Source: Gammaproteobacteria bacterium UBA7310
GTDB taxonomy: Bacteria > Pseudomonadota > Gammaproteobacteria > Pseudomonadales > Ketobacteraceae
Assembly (NCBI GenBank): GCA_002471665.1
Contig: DKQK01000051.1
Location: 1 to 23,692, forward strand
Direction: 5' to 3'
DNA: 23,692 nucleotides
Every line of letters starts with the position of its first letter. Position 1 is the stretch's first letter. The position numbers and the translations under genes are program-made. The notes under the pieces were generated by a model, which worked only from the letters and a program-made list of their open reading frames with translations, made no database searches and was not told the DNA's origin. Positions 1 through 6,907 of the stretch are shown here, piece by piece.

Positions 1-848
1 TGCTCGCGCATTTGTTCGATCAGCACTTTCAGTTCCACCGCCGCCTGGGTGGTGAGGGTGTTGATGGATTTGGAGCCCAGGGTATTGGCCTCGCGGTTCA
101 GCTCCTGCATGAGGAAATCCAGGCGCCGGCCCACGGCCCCGCCCTGTTTCAAGGCGCGGCGCACTTCCTTGACGTGGGTTTCCAGGCGATCCAGTTCTTC
201 GTCCACATCGGATTTTTGCGCCAGATAGACGATTTCCTGCTCCAGTCGCTCCTGGTCTACATTGGCGCTGATTTCCTCCAGCCGAGCCAGCAGTTTCTCT
301 TTCTGTGCCTGCAGGATCTCAGGCAGGTGCTGGCGTACAACGGTAACCTGTGCGTCGATTTTATCCAGCCGGTCAATGATGATGTCGTTCAGCATCTGGC
401 CTTCCCGCTCCCGGTTGGCCACGAAATCCTGCAGCGCCTCCTGCAGCAGGCCCAGGGCTGCCTGCTGGATTTCGGATTGATCGGCTTCCGGGGTGGTTAC
501 CACGCCGGGCCAGCCCAGCAGATCGGTTACCGACAGGCCGCTGGTGTCACCGGTCATGTGGGTAAGCCGGTTGGCGGCTTCCAGCAGCTGTTTAACGTAG
601 GTTTCATTGATTTCCAGGCGGGTGGGCGCCAGATTTTCCGCCTTCAGTTTAAGGGTGCATTCCACTTTGCCGCGGCTCAGTGTGCTGCGCAGGGATTCCC
701 GCACCGGGTTTTCCAGGTCCCGCAGGGTATCCGGTAGTCGCGGATGCACCTCCAGATAACGATGATTCACTGAGCGCAGTTCCCAGGACAGGGTTCCCCA
801 GGGGGCGTTGAGTTCCTTGCGGCTGAATGCGGTCATGCTGCGGATCAT
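1..848 (-). CDS. yicC: YicC family endoribonuclease-like protein (3' end outside window)
   Basis: The minus frame opens at ATG 848 and runs off the left edge after 282 codons without a stop. The product begins MIRSMTAFSRKEL and includes ELRSVNHRYLEVHPRLP near residue 25, the N-terminal signature of the YicC family. The last visible residues are VLIEQMRE, which in the family lies only a few residues from the C-terminus, so very little is missing. AGGAG sits 7 nt upstream of the start. YicC-type proteins are reported as stress-linked endoribonucleases acting on RNA in the cytoplasm; that role comes from the family, not from this sequence. It is divergent from rph, as in Pseudomonas, and the 160-bp gap holds the promoters of both. 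No frameshift or missing block was noticed. Identity is secure; exact biochemical role less so. Confidence 0.93.
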   Translation of the reverse strand, partial: MIRSMTAFSRKELNAPWGTLSWELRSVNHRYLEVHPRLPDTLRDLENPVRESLRSTLSRGKVECTLKLKAENLAPTRLEINETYVKQLLEAANRLTHMTGDTSGLSVTDLLGWPGVVTTPEADQSEIQQAALGLLQEALQDFVANREREGQMLNDIIIDRLDKIDAQVTVVRQHLPEILQAQKEKLLARLEEISANVDQERLEQEIVYLAQKSDVDEELDRLETHVKEVRRALKQGGAVGRRLDFLMQELNREANTLGSKSINTLTTQAAVELKVLIEQMRE

Positions 849-936
849 CAGGCGGCTCCTGTCTGTCGATTGAGCGATTAGGAACCCTATTCTAACCGAG
901 TTTGGCGTGCTCTACCTCCTGCACGGCCAGATTGTT

Positions 937-957
937 CAAAATCCGCGGCGGATTTTG
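937..957. promoter_or_regulatory. 21-bp perfect palindrome, candidate operator upstream of rph
   Basis: CAAAATCCGC and GCGGATTTTG form perfect 10-bp arms around a single central G. A TATACT hexamer at 960-965 begins two bases after the palindrome and would make a good -10 for rph, so the palindrome covers the -35 and spacer region. There is no T-run on either side, so it does not look like a terminator. Symmetry and placement suggest a binding site for a dimeric regulator, but no regulator is identified. It could instead be a copy of a dispersed intergenic repeat. Confidence 0.5.
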
Positions 958-959
958 AG

Positions 960-965
960 TATACT
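960..965 (+). promoter_or_regulatory. Probable -10 element of the rph-pyrE promoter
   Basis: TATACT lies about 45 bases upstream of the rph ATG and matches the sigma-70 -10 consensus at five of six bases. The region 17 bases upstream is CAAAAT, a poor -35, which would suit a weak or activated promoter. The preceding palindrome overlaps this position. Confidence 0.4.
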
Positions 966-1008
966 GTGCGGCCTTTAGATCAAAGCCACTATTTCAAGGA
1001 GCTACACC

Positions 1009-1725
1009 ATGCGACCCAGCGGACGTCAACCGGATCAAATGCGCGACGTAAACATCACTCGAGAGTACACCTGCCATGCTGAGGGTTCGGTGTTGGTGGC
1101 GTTCGGCAATACCAAGGTGATTTGTACCGCCAGTGTGGAAGAAGGTGTACCCCGTTTTTTGAAGGGCAAGGGGCAGGGTTGGGTGACCGCTGAATACGGC
1201 ATGTTGCCCCGCGCCACCGGCACCCGCAATGGGCGGGAGGCCGCCCGCGGTAAGCAGGGTGGCCGTACACTGGAGATTCAGCGCCTGATTGCACGCTCCC
1301 TGCGGGCTGCGGTGGATCTGAAGAAGCTGGGTGAAAACACCGTGTACATCGATTGTGATGTGATTCAGGCCGATGGCGGTACCCGTACCGCATCCATTAC
1401 CGGCGGCTGTGTGGCCCTGGTGGATGCCCTCACCTATATGCTCAACAAGAACATGATCAAGCAGGATCCTCTGCAGCGCCTGATTGCCTCCATTTCGGTG
1501 GGCGTGTTCAAGGGAACACCGCTGCTGGATCTGGATTACCCGGAAGATTCCGGCGCTGAAACCGATATGAATGTGGTGATGACCCAGCACGGCGGCATGG
1601 TGGAAGTGCAGGGTACGGCCGAGGGCGAGCCGTTCCAGCGTGCAGAGATGGATGCCATGATGGATCTGGCGGAAAAGGGCATCAAGGAGTTGTTTGCGCT
1701 GCAGCAGAAAGCACTGGGGTGGTGA
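1009..1725 (+). CDS. rph: Ribonuclease PH
   Basis: This 238-residue protein is a phosphorolytic 3'-5' exoribonuclease that trims the 3' ends of tRNA precursors using inorganic phosphate and yields nucleoside diphosphates. It starts MRPSGRQPDQMRDV, typical of the family. It carries the phosphate-binding stretch TRNGREAARGKQGGRT near residues 71-86 and the QADGGTRTASITGG motif near residues 120-133, both hallmarks of RNase PH. Length equals the usual 237-239 residues. AAGGAG at 996-1001 is 7 nt before the ATG. Three bases separate its TGA from the pyrE ATG, so the two are clearly co-transcribed, as in many gammaproteobacteria. No truncation is seen; unlike the frameshifted rph of E. coli K-12, the C-terminal part is intact. 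Confidence 0.97.
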   Translation: MRPSGRQPDQMRDVNITREYTCHAEGSVLVAFGNTKVICTASVEEGVPRFLKGKGQGWVTAEYGMLPRATGTRNGREAARGKQGGRTLEIQRLIARSLRAAVDLKKLGENTVYIDCDVIQADGGTRTASITGGCVALVDALTYMLNKNMIKQDPLQRLIASISVGVFKGTPLLDLDYPEDSGAETDMNVVMTQHGGMVEVQGTAEGEPFQRAEMDAMMDLAEKGIKELFALQQKALGW

Positions 1726-1728
1726 GCC

Positions 1729-2394
1729 ATGATCAAGCCCTATCAACGTGAATTCATCGAATTTGCCCTTAGCCTGAATGTATTGCGTTTTGGGGAATTC
1801 ACCCTCAAATCCGGTCGCCAGAGCCCCTATTTTTTCAACGCCGGGTTGTTCAATACCGGCCTGGCGCTGGCCAAACTGGGCCGCTTTTACGCCGAGGCCA
1901 TCGTCGATGCGGGGGTGGAATTTGATGTGTTGTTCGGCCCTGCCTACAAGGGCATTCCCATTGCATCGGCCACCGCCGTAGCGTTGGCGGAGCAACACCA
2001 GCGCGACCTGCCCTGGTGTTTCAACCGCAAGGAAGCCAAGCAGCACGGTGAAGGGGGCAACCTGGTGGGGGCTCCGCTGACCGGCAAAGTGCTGATCGTC
2101 GATGACGTCATCACCGCCGGGACCGCCATTCGTGAAGTGATGGATATCATCGCACAGACCCCGGCGCTTCCGGCCGGGGTGGTGGTGGCGCTGGATCGGC
2201 AGGAAAAAGGCAAGGCGGAGCGGTCGGCAATTCAGGAAGTGGAGCGGGATTACGGTATCCCGGTGATCAGTATTATCAATTTGAATCAGTTGATCCGCTT
2301 TATGGAGGAGCAGGCATCCGGGGCTGCCTCAGGCCATATGGCCCAGTATCTGCCCAAGGTGAAAGCGTACCGGGACCAGTACGGCATTCAGTGA
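1729..2394 (+). CDS. pyrE: Orotate phosphoribosyltransferase
   Basis: The enzyme joins orotate to PRPP to give orotidine 5'-phosphate, the fifth step of de novo pyrimidine synthesis, in the cytoplasm. The 221-residue product shows KSGRQSPYFFNAG near residues 27-39, the flexible catalytic loop RKEAKQHGEGG near 100-110, and the PRPP-binding motif VLIVDDVITAGTA at 121-133. Length fits the proteobacterial family (about 213-220). It follows rph by three bases with GGTGAG just ahead of the ATG, so translation is probably coupled. No crc gene or attenuator is seen nearby. The intergenic stretch after it (2395-2480) holds only weak inverted repeats and no clear terminator. Confidence 0.97.
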   Translation: MIKPYQREFIEFALSLNVLRFGEFTLKSGRQSPYFFNAGLFNTGLALAKLGRFYAEAIVDAGVEFDVLFGPAYKGIPIASATAVALAEQHQRDLPWCFNRKEAKQHGEGGNLVGAPLTGKVLIVDDVITAGTAIREVMDIIAQTPALPAGVVVALDRQEKGKAERSAIQEVERDYGIPVISIINLNQLIRFMEEQASGAASGHMAQYLPKVKAYRDQYGIQ

Positions 2395-2480
2395 CCGCTT
2401 CAGCGTGCCGGCGTAAGTGCGGCGCTGTCACCAAATCGTCACGTTAAACCCCTCTATTGTAACGGCGGTGGTGCGGTACA

Positions 2481-3341
2481 ATGGAGCCCATGACGAAGTC
2501 CAGTGCCGATCCGGTGTTGAATATTGCAATACAACGGGTCAACAAGCTTGTGAAAAAACTCCAGGCTGCAGAGGCCCCACTGCCGCCGGCCCTGGTGCAT
2601 AGCCTGCGGGTCTGCACCAAGCGTCTGCGCGCGTTACTGCAGTTGTACCGGCCGGTGGCCAGTAAAACCGCCATCAAGAAGGTGGATCAACGCATCAAGG
2701 TGATTGCCAGAGCCTATGCCGGGCAGCGGGATGCGGTGGTGCAGTACGAAACCCTGTGCCATTTGGTGGAGGTTTACCAGCAGAGTCAGAGCAGCGATCT
2801 GCAGCCGTTGCTGGCCCACTATGCCGCTCGCCAGGCGCGGGAGGATGCCAACGCAACCCCGCTGGATCCGGTGGCGGCCTTTCTGGACGTGCTGGATGTG
2901 TGGAAAGCGCGCCTTAAAAGCAAACGGGTACCGGATTTTGAATCCGGGCTGGAGTACGCTTATCGCAAGGCACGGCGTTTGGCCTACGAAGCCGAGGCGT
3001 CCGATGATGACGAGGTGTACCATCAGTGCCGCAAGTGGACCAAGTACTATCTCTATCAACTGCAGATGTTGCTGGAACATCCCAGCCCTAAAGAAAAGGC
3101 GCTGATCAAGCACCTGAAGGCCCTGGGTGTGTTGCTGGGGGAGTTTCATGACCGCTGCCTGCTGGAACAGTCATTGAACCACCTGCTGGACAAGAACAGC
3201 AACGACGAGCCCCTGGAGCAGGCTGCATTGTTGATGCTCAGTTGGCTGATGGAGCAAAAACGGCTGGACAAGAAACGGTGTCAGGAATGGTTCGAAGGCG
3301 TTTTCTCACGCCCCCATAATCCGGTCAGGCCATCGTGCTGA
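2481..3341 (+). CDS. CHAD domain-containing protein
   Basis: This 286-residue cytoplasmic protein is helical, basic and histidine-containing, as expected for a CHAD domain (conserved histidine alpha-helical domain, known to bind polyphosphate). The two internal repeats are visible: HSLRVCTKRLRALLQLYRP near residues 39-57 with a downstream GQRDAVV, and YHQCRKWTKYYLYQLQML near 180-197 followed by LGVLLGEFHDRCLLEQ near 212-227. There is no N-terminal CYTH (triphosphatase) domain, so it is a stand-alone CHAD protein. Two ATGs are possible, 2481 and 2490; neither has a strong Shine-Dalgarno, and the second has GGAG only 3 nt ahead. It converges on the receiver gene with a 15-bp gap. The polyphosphate link is family knowledge; no ppk or ppx gene is adjacent. 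Confidence 0.85.
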   Translation: MEPMTKSSADPVLNIAIQRVNKLVKKLQAAEAPLPPALVHSLRVCTKRLRALLQLYRPVASKTAIKKVDQRIKVIARAYAGQRDAVVQYETLCHLVEVYQQSQSSDLQPLLAHYAARQAREDANATPLDPVAAFLDVLDVWKARLKSKRVPDFESGLEYAYRKARRLAYEAEASDDDEVYHQCRKWTKYYLYQLQMLLEHPSPKEKALIKHLKALGVLLGEFHDRCLLEQSLNHLLDKNSNDEPLEQAALLMLSWLMEQKRLDKKRCQEWFEGVFSRPHNPVRPSC

Positions 3342-3356
3342 ATGCCGCTAGCCCTT

Positions 3357-3734
3357 TCAGGCCGCCTGATTGATCAGGTTGGCCAGCAGCAGTTTAATGT
3401 CCTGGGGGCTGGCCACCTTACTTAGGAAATGATCGCAGCCGCATTTGGCGAAGCGGGCACGCTCTTTCTCGGAATCCTTGTAGGAGACGATAACAATAGG
3501 GGTGTTGTGCAGTTCCGGCATGGCTTTCAATTTTTCCACCAGCTGTTCCGACACCATATCCGGCAGGGTGGCGTCGATCAGAATCAGGTCGTGATCCCAT
3601 TGCTGGCATTTCGCCAGGCATTCAAAACCCAAGGCATAGAACTTGATTTGGTAGGTGTCATCCAGTGACTTGCTCAGATAACGACGGAATCCCAGATCAT
3701 CGTCTACGCAAAGAATATTGAACTGACGTTGCAT
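3357..3734 (-). CDS. Single-domain response regulator (receiver only)
   Basis: The 125-residue protein is only a CheY-like receiver. Acidic pocket residues are in VDDD (10-13), the phospho-acceptor is Asp54 in LILIDATLPD, the switch Ser84 is in VIVS, and the conserved lysine is Lys106 in FLSK. The proline that usually follows that lysine is absent (KVASP). No output domain is present, so it acts by protein contact or as a phosphate relay or sink. AGAGGT lies 6 nt before the ATG. It is a lone gene facing the CHAD gene and followed by no kinase, so its partner is not local. The promoter region on the minus strand (about 3740-3820) contains an imperfect dyad CCTGT/ACAGG at 3797-3817. Confidence 0.88.
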   Translation of the reverse strand: MQRQFNILCVDDDLGFRRYLSKSLDDTYQIKFYALGFECLAKCQQWDHDLILIDATLPDMVSEQLVEKLKAMPELHNTPIVIVSYKDSEKERARFAKCGCDHFLSKVASPQDIKLLLANLINQAA

Positions 3735-3868
3735 AGTGCACCTCTAAATTTGCGAGCGGCCTTTTGGTAGTTATTCAGCCAATTTTGAATATAGACCCTG
3801 TTCACAAAAAATACAGGTGAGTTTACCCAACACTACAATAATAAATTAATTAGTTTCATGGGCTTGGG
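3735..3868. other. Intergenic region, AT-rich
   Basis: This gap separates the receiver start from the 3' end of the permease gene, both on the minus strand. It is clearly more AT-rich than its surroundings, especially around 3826-3858. It contains the small dyad CCTGT-N11-ACAGG at 3797-3817, upstream of the receiver gene. No gene or clear terminator is seen. Confidence 0.5.
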
Positions 3869-4627
3869 TTACAGCAGGCTGTCACCGATGAGTTTCACCC
3901 CCACCACCAGGGTGAGCAGCTCAAAGGCGCGCTTAACCCACTGATTTCCTTTTATAATAGAAAGATGCGCACCGGCATAGCCCCCCACCAGGGAGCCCAG
4001 CACGAGGGCGGGCAGCCAGTCCCAGCGAATGGGGGCCTGCAGGGCCAGTGTCAGTGCGCCAAAGCCGTTCCAGAACAACCCCACCAGAATCAGGGTGTAG
4101 GCAACGGCTGTTTTATAATCCAGGCCAAACCAGCGTACCAGCCACAGGGTAACAAACAGGCCGGTACCGGAGGTTAAGCTGCCGTTCAGGGTGCCGATGA
4201 TAAACAATATACAACCGCCCACCAGATAGCCCGGCAGGGTGCGGTGTTGTGGATTGGCGGTGTGGCCCAGCTCTTTCTTGAAGGCGGAGTAGAGCCCAAG
4301 CCCGGTGGTAAGCACGCCCAGTGCCAACTTCGAGACCTGATCATCAAATTTCAGAATGATCAGAGCCCCGCATACGACACCGGGCAATCCACACGCTAGA
4401 ATGAATAGAGCAAAGCCCCGTTGCAGGCGGTTTTCTTTCAGATGGCGGACAGTGGCACCGACACCCAACGCCACACTGGCGATTTTGTGGGTGACCAGGG
4501 CACTGGAAAAACCCAGCCCCAGAAACAGCAGGATGGGCAATTGCAGGAGGCCGGCACCGCCACCGGCCAGTGCCGACAGAGTATTGGCCAGCAGGGACGC
4601 CAAAAACAGAATGCTATGCTCGATCAC
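3869..4627 (-). CDS. TSUP (TauE/SafE) family membrane permease
   Basis: The 252-residue product is an integral inner-membrane protein with about eight hydrophobic segments. It has the family's glycine-rich N-terminal region LSALAGGGAGLLQLPILL near residues 19-36 and the repeated second-half motif LNGSLTSGTGLFVTLWLVR near 144-162. TSUP proteins export or import small organic or sulfur-containing anions such as sulfite, sulfoacetate or glycolate. The substrate cannot be told here because no sulfur or taurine gene lies alongside. Length is normal for the family. It is divergent from the DUF4124-like gene with a gap under 100 bases. Confidence 0.88.
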   Translation of the reverse strand: MIEHSILFLASLLANTLSALAGGGAGLLQLPILLFLGLGFSSALVTHKIASVALGVGATVRHLKENRLQRGFALFILACGLPGVVCGALIILKFDDQVSKLALGVLTTGLGLYSAFKKELGHTANPQHRTLPGYLVGGCILFIIGTLNGSLTSGTGLFVTLWLVRWFGLDYKTAVAYTLILVGLFWNGFGALTLALQAPIRWDWLPALVLGSLVGGYAGAHLSIIKGNQWVKRAFELLTLVVGVKLIGDSLL

Positions 4628-4716
4628 GTGGATTCCTTGCGTGGTAACGGGCGCAGATCATACCGGAAACCAGATGGGTAACAAGCGGGTATACAGTGGA
4701 GAAAGTTCAAAACATC

Positions 4717-5340
4717 ATGACCGGATCGATGCTGATAGTAATGGGTTTGGTGGGGCTTATGGTCAGCCAGTCGGCCCTGGCGGTAAACTTCTATCGCTAT
4801 GAAAACGATGACGGGCGCAAGGTAATGACCCAGACCCTGCCTCCCAATGTGGTGCATCGGGGCTATGAAGTTCTGAATGAAAGGGGCACGGTGATCAAGG
4901 TGGTGCCCCGGGCTCTGACAGAAGAAGAGCTGGAAGCGTTGGCGGATGAACAAAAGCAGAAGCAGCTGCAGGCCGAACAGCAGGAGCGCGACAAGCAGCT
5001 GCTGGCCATTTTCAGCAGCCCTAAAGATGCCGAACGGGCGCTGGGGCGCAAGCTGGAAGCCATCGATGTGTACATCAATGTCACCAAAGGCAATATCGCC
5101 AAGTTGCAGGGTGAATTCAATTCCGCCCAGGCACAGGCCGCTGAGCGGGAGCGCTCCGGGCAGGAAGTACCCGATTTCCTGATATCAAAAATGGAGAGTT
5201 TTGCCCGCCAGATACGGGAGGCGGAAGAGTCCATTGCCGAGAAGGAACAGGAAAAGGTGGTGATCCGCAAGGAATATCAGAAAGACATTGAGCGCCTTAA
5301 ATACCTGATGGAGCAACGCCAGCAGGCTGGCAGTGAGTGA
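4717..5340 (+). CDS. Secreted DUF4124-like coiled-coil protein
   Basis: From ATG 4717 the product has 207 residues. It begins with a signal peptide whose hydrophobic core is LIVMGLVGLMV and whose cleavage site is probably after ALA (residue 22). Next comes NFYRYENDDGRKVMTQTLPP, which resembles the DUF4124 pattern (YRW-D-G-V--S--PP), then RGYEVLNERGTVIKVVPRAL. Residues from about 70 to the end are highly charged and Glu/Gln/Lys-rich, predicting a long coiled coil, so a periplasmic structural or adaptor role is likely. A GTG start at 4696 would add seven residues; neither start has an ideal Shine-Dalgarno (GGAG at 4698-4701 is far from the ATG). The gene ends one base from the slmA stop codon on the other strand. 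No specific function is recognised. Confidence 0.75.
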   Translation: MTGSMLIVMGLVGLMVSQSALAVNFYRYENDDGRKVMTQTLPPNVVHRGYEVLNERGTVIKVVPRALTEEELEALADEQKQKQLQAEQQERDKQLLAIFSSPKDAERALGRKLEAIDVYINVTKGNIAKLQGEFNSAQAQAAERERSGQEVPDFLISKMESFARQIREAEESIAEKEQEKVVIRKEYQKDIERLKYLMEQRQQAGSE

Positions 5341-5341
5341 A

Positions 5342-5941
5342 TCAAGCCTGCCGGAACAGGGCCTGCGATAATAATCCCCACTGGTCGTCCCAACCGTCAA
5401 CAGGCGAGCGCCTGAAGCCGGAGCGCACGTACTGACAGATGCGTCCTTCTGCCGCTGACAACATCAGGTTGGCGGTCTGCACCGCGGTGAGCTGAGTGCG
5501 TTTGCCTTCTTTCAATTCCGCTTCCCGCAATATCTGCTTCAACTGGGTCTCGATGCGATCGAATAATTGAATCACCCGCTGCCGCAGGCGGTCGGTTTCG
5601 CCGGTAATGGCATCGCCGGTGAGGATGCGGGTAATGCCGGGGTTTTTCTCCGAAAAGCCCAGCAACAGGCTCAGGATCTGGCCGCATTGCTGGGTGCTGT
5701 CGGGTTCTTCTTTGACGATCAGGCTGATGCGGGAAAACAGGGTGTTTTCGATGAATTCGATCAGCCCTTCAAACATCTTCGCCTTACTGGGAAAGTGGCG
5801 GTACAGGGCCGCTTCGGAGACCCCCACTTCTTTGGCCAGGGCTGCGGTGGTAATGCGTCCACCGGGGCTGGCTTCCAACATATGGGCCAGGGCCTGCAGA
5901 ATCTGTTCTTTGCGTGAAGCTTTACGCTCGCTAATGGCCAT
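5342..5941 (-). CDS. slmA: Nucleoid occlusion factor SlmA (TetR family)
   Basis: The 199-residue protein matches SlmA in length and layout: an N-terminal TetR helix-turn-helix with ITTAALAKEVGVSEAALYRHF near residues 26-47, then a helical dimerisation/FtsZ-binding domain that includes GFSEKNPGITRILTGDA. SlmA binds specific chromosomal sites and blocks FtsZ ring assembly over unsegregated DNA. The start MAISERKASRKEQ at 5941 was chosen because it lies two bases after the argB stop and agrees with the family N-terminus. An upstream in-frame extension into argB reads as low-complexity arginine-rich sequence and is rejected. It is the last gene of the coaBC-algC-argB-slmA run. In E. coli slmA also sits in the pyrE-dut-coaBC neighbourhood, which supports the call. 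Confidence 0.95.
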   Translation of the reverse strand: MAISERKASRKEQILQALAHMLEASPGGRITTAALAKEVGVSEAALYRHFPSKAKMFEGLIEFIENTLFSRISLIVKEEPDSTQQCGQILSLLLGFSEKNPGITRILTGDAITGETDRLRQRVIQLFDRIETQLKQILREAELKEGKRTQLTAVQTANLMLSAAEGRICQYVRSGFRRSPVDGWDDQWGLLSQALFRQA

Positions 5942-5943
5942 GT

Positions 5944-6846
5944 TCACAGGTTCTCGCTGGTGATCAGGGTGCCTACGCCTGCGTCGGTAAAGATCTCCAG
6001 CAACACGGCGTGGGGAACCCTGCCGTCGATGATATGAGAACTGGTCACGCCGGCTTTCACTGCGTCCAGGGCACATTGAATTTTGGGCAGCATACCTCCG
6101 TATATGGTGCCGTCTTCGATCAGGGCATCCACTTCCTTGGGTGACAGGCCGGTGAGCACCTGTCCTTGTTTATCCAGTAATCCGGCGATGTTGGTGAGCA
6201 GCATCAGCTTCTCGGCGCGCAGGGCTTGCGCCACCTTGCCCGCCACCAGGTCGGCGTTGATATTGTAGGATGCACCGTCTTCACCCACGCCAATGGGGGC
6301 AATCACCGGTATAAAATCGCTGTTCACCAGCATGTTGATGACATCCGTATCGATCGAAGCCACTTCACCCACATGGCCGATATCGATGATCTCCGGGGCG
6401 TTCATGCCCGGGGCGTTGCGACTGATCTGCAGCTTGCGGGCCTTGATCATGCGGCCGTCTTTGCCGGTGAGGCCCACGGCCTTGCCGCCATTATTATTGA
6501 TCAGGCTGACGATGTCCTTGTTGACCAGGCCGCCTAAAACCATTTCCACCACATCCATGGTTTCGGCGTCGGTGACACGCATGCCCTCGACGAATTCACT
6601 TTGCTTGCCGATCTTTTTCAGCAGGTCGCCGATTTGAGGGCCGCCGCCGTGCACCACCACCGGGTTCATGCCCACCAGCTTCATCATGACCACATCGCGG
6701 GCGAAACTGTTGGTCAGCTCTTCGGTTTCCATGGCGTTGCCGCCAAATTTAATAACGACGGTTTTGCCGGTAAAGCGCTGGATGTAGGGCAGGGCTTCTG
6801 ACAATACCTGGGCGATGTTCAGTGCTTGGTCTTTGCTAAGGGTCAT
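5944..6846 (-). CDS. argB: Acetylglutamate kinase
   Basis: The 300-residue enzyme phosphorylates N-acetyl-L-glutamate with ATP, the second step of arginine synthesis. Visible motifs are VIKFGGNAM near residues 31-39 (phosphate loop lysine), VVHGGGPQIG near 64-73 (glycine-rich acetylglutamate site) and the C-terminal nucleotide-binding stretch GASYNINADLVAGKVA near 200-215. The N-terminal helix MTLSKDQALNIAQVLSEALPYI, which in some family members mediates hexamerisation and arginine feedback inhibition, is present, suggesting a feedback-controlled enzyme. The start has no good Shine-Dalgarno. A strong hairpin ends nine bases upstream of the ATG, so initiation may be modulated. algC precedes it and slmA follows with a 2-nt gap; the algC-argB order is as in Pseudomonas. 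Confidence 0.97.
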   Translation of the reverse strand: MTLSKDQALNIAQVLSEALPYIQRFTGKTVVIKFGGNAMETEELTNSFARDVVMMKLVGMNPVVVHGGGPQIGDLLKKIGKQSEFVEGMRVTDAETMDVVEMVLGGLVNKDIVSLINNNGGKAVGLTGKDGRMIKARKLQISRNAPGMNAPEIIDIGHVGEVASIDTDVINMLVNSDFIPVIAPIGVGEDGASYNINADLVAGKVAQALRAEKLMLLTNIAGLLDKQGQVLTGLSPKEVDALIEDGTIYGGMLPKIQCALDAVKAGVTSSHIIDGRVPHAVLLEIFTDAGVGTLITSENL

Positions 6847-6855
6847 GATACTTGT

Positions 6856-6879
6856 CGCCGGGCATCAAACTGCCCGGCG
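6856..6879 (-). other. Strong hairpin between algC and argB, abutting the argB start
   Basis: CGCCGGGCA and TGCCCGGCG are perfect 9-bp GC-rich arms with a 6-base loop. On the transcribed (minus) strand the stem is followed by ACAAGTATC and then the argB ATG, with no U-run, so it is not an intrinsic terminator. Any Shine-Dalgarno for argB would fall in or against the 3' arm. It may set the relative expression of algC and argB, or protect a processed mRNA end. Structure seen directly; role inferred. Confidence 0.6.
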
Positions 6880-6907
6880 TCCGATTCTGTGCGTTAGGTT
6901 TTGATCG

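Noticed and set aside
994..2046. 350-codon minus-strand open frame opposite rph and pyrE
   Set aside because: It spans two well-identified genes on the other strand and the rph-pyrE junction; composition is typical of a shadow frame.
2456..2482. ATTGTA-N15-TACAAT inverted repeat just before the CHAD gene, possible operator or promoter
   Set aside because: Arms are only 6 bp, and as a promoter the TTGTAA/TACAAT spacing of 14 is too short; kept only as a weak observation.
5942..6076. In-frame N-terminal extension of slmA into argB
   Set aside because: The extra 45 residues are Arg-rich, overlap the argB C-terminal coding region and are absent from SlmA proteins, which begin close to the MAISERKASRKEQ start.
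6856..6879. Intrinsic terminator between algC and argB
   Set aside because: The stem is strong but neither strand has a T-run after it, so it is listed as a hairpin instead.
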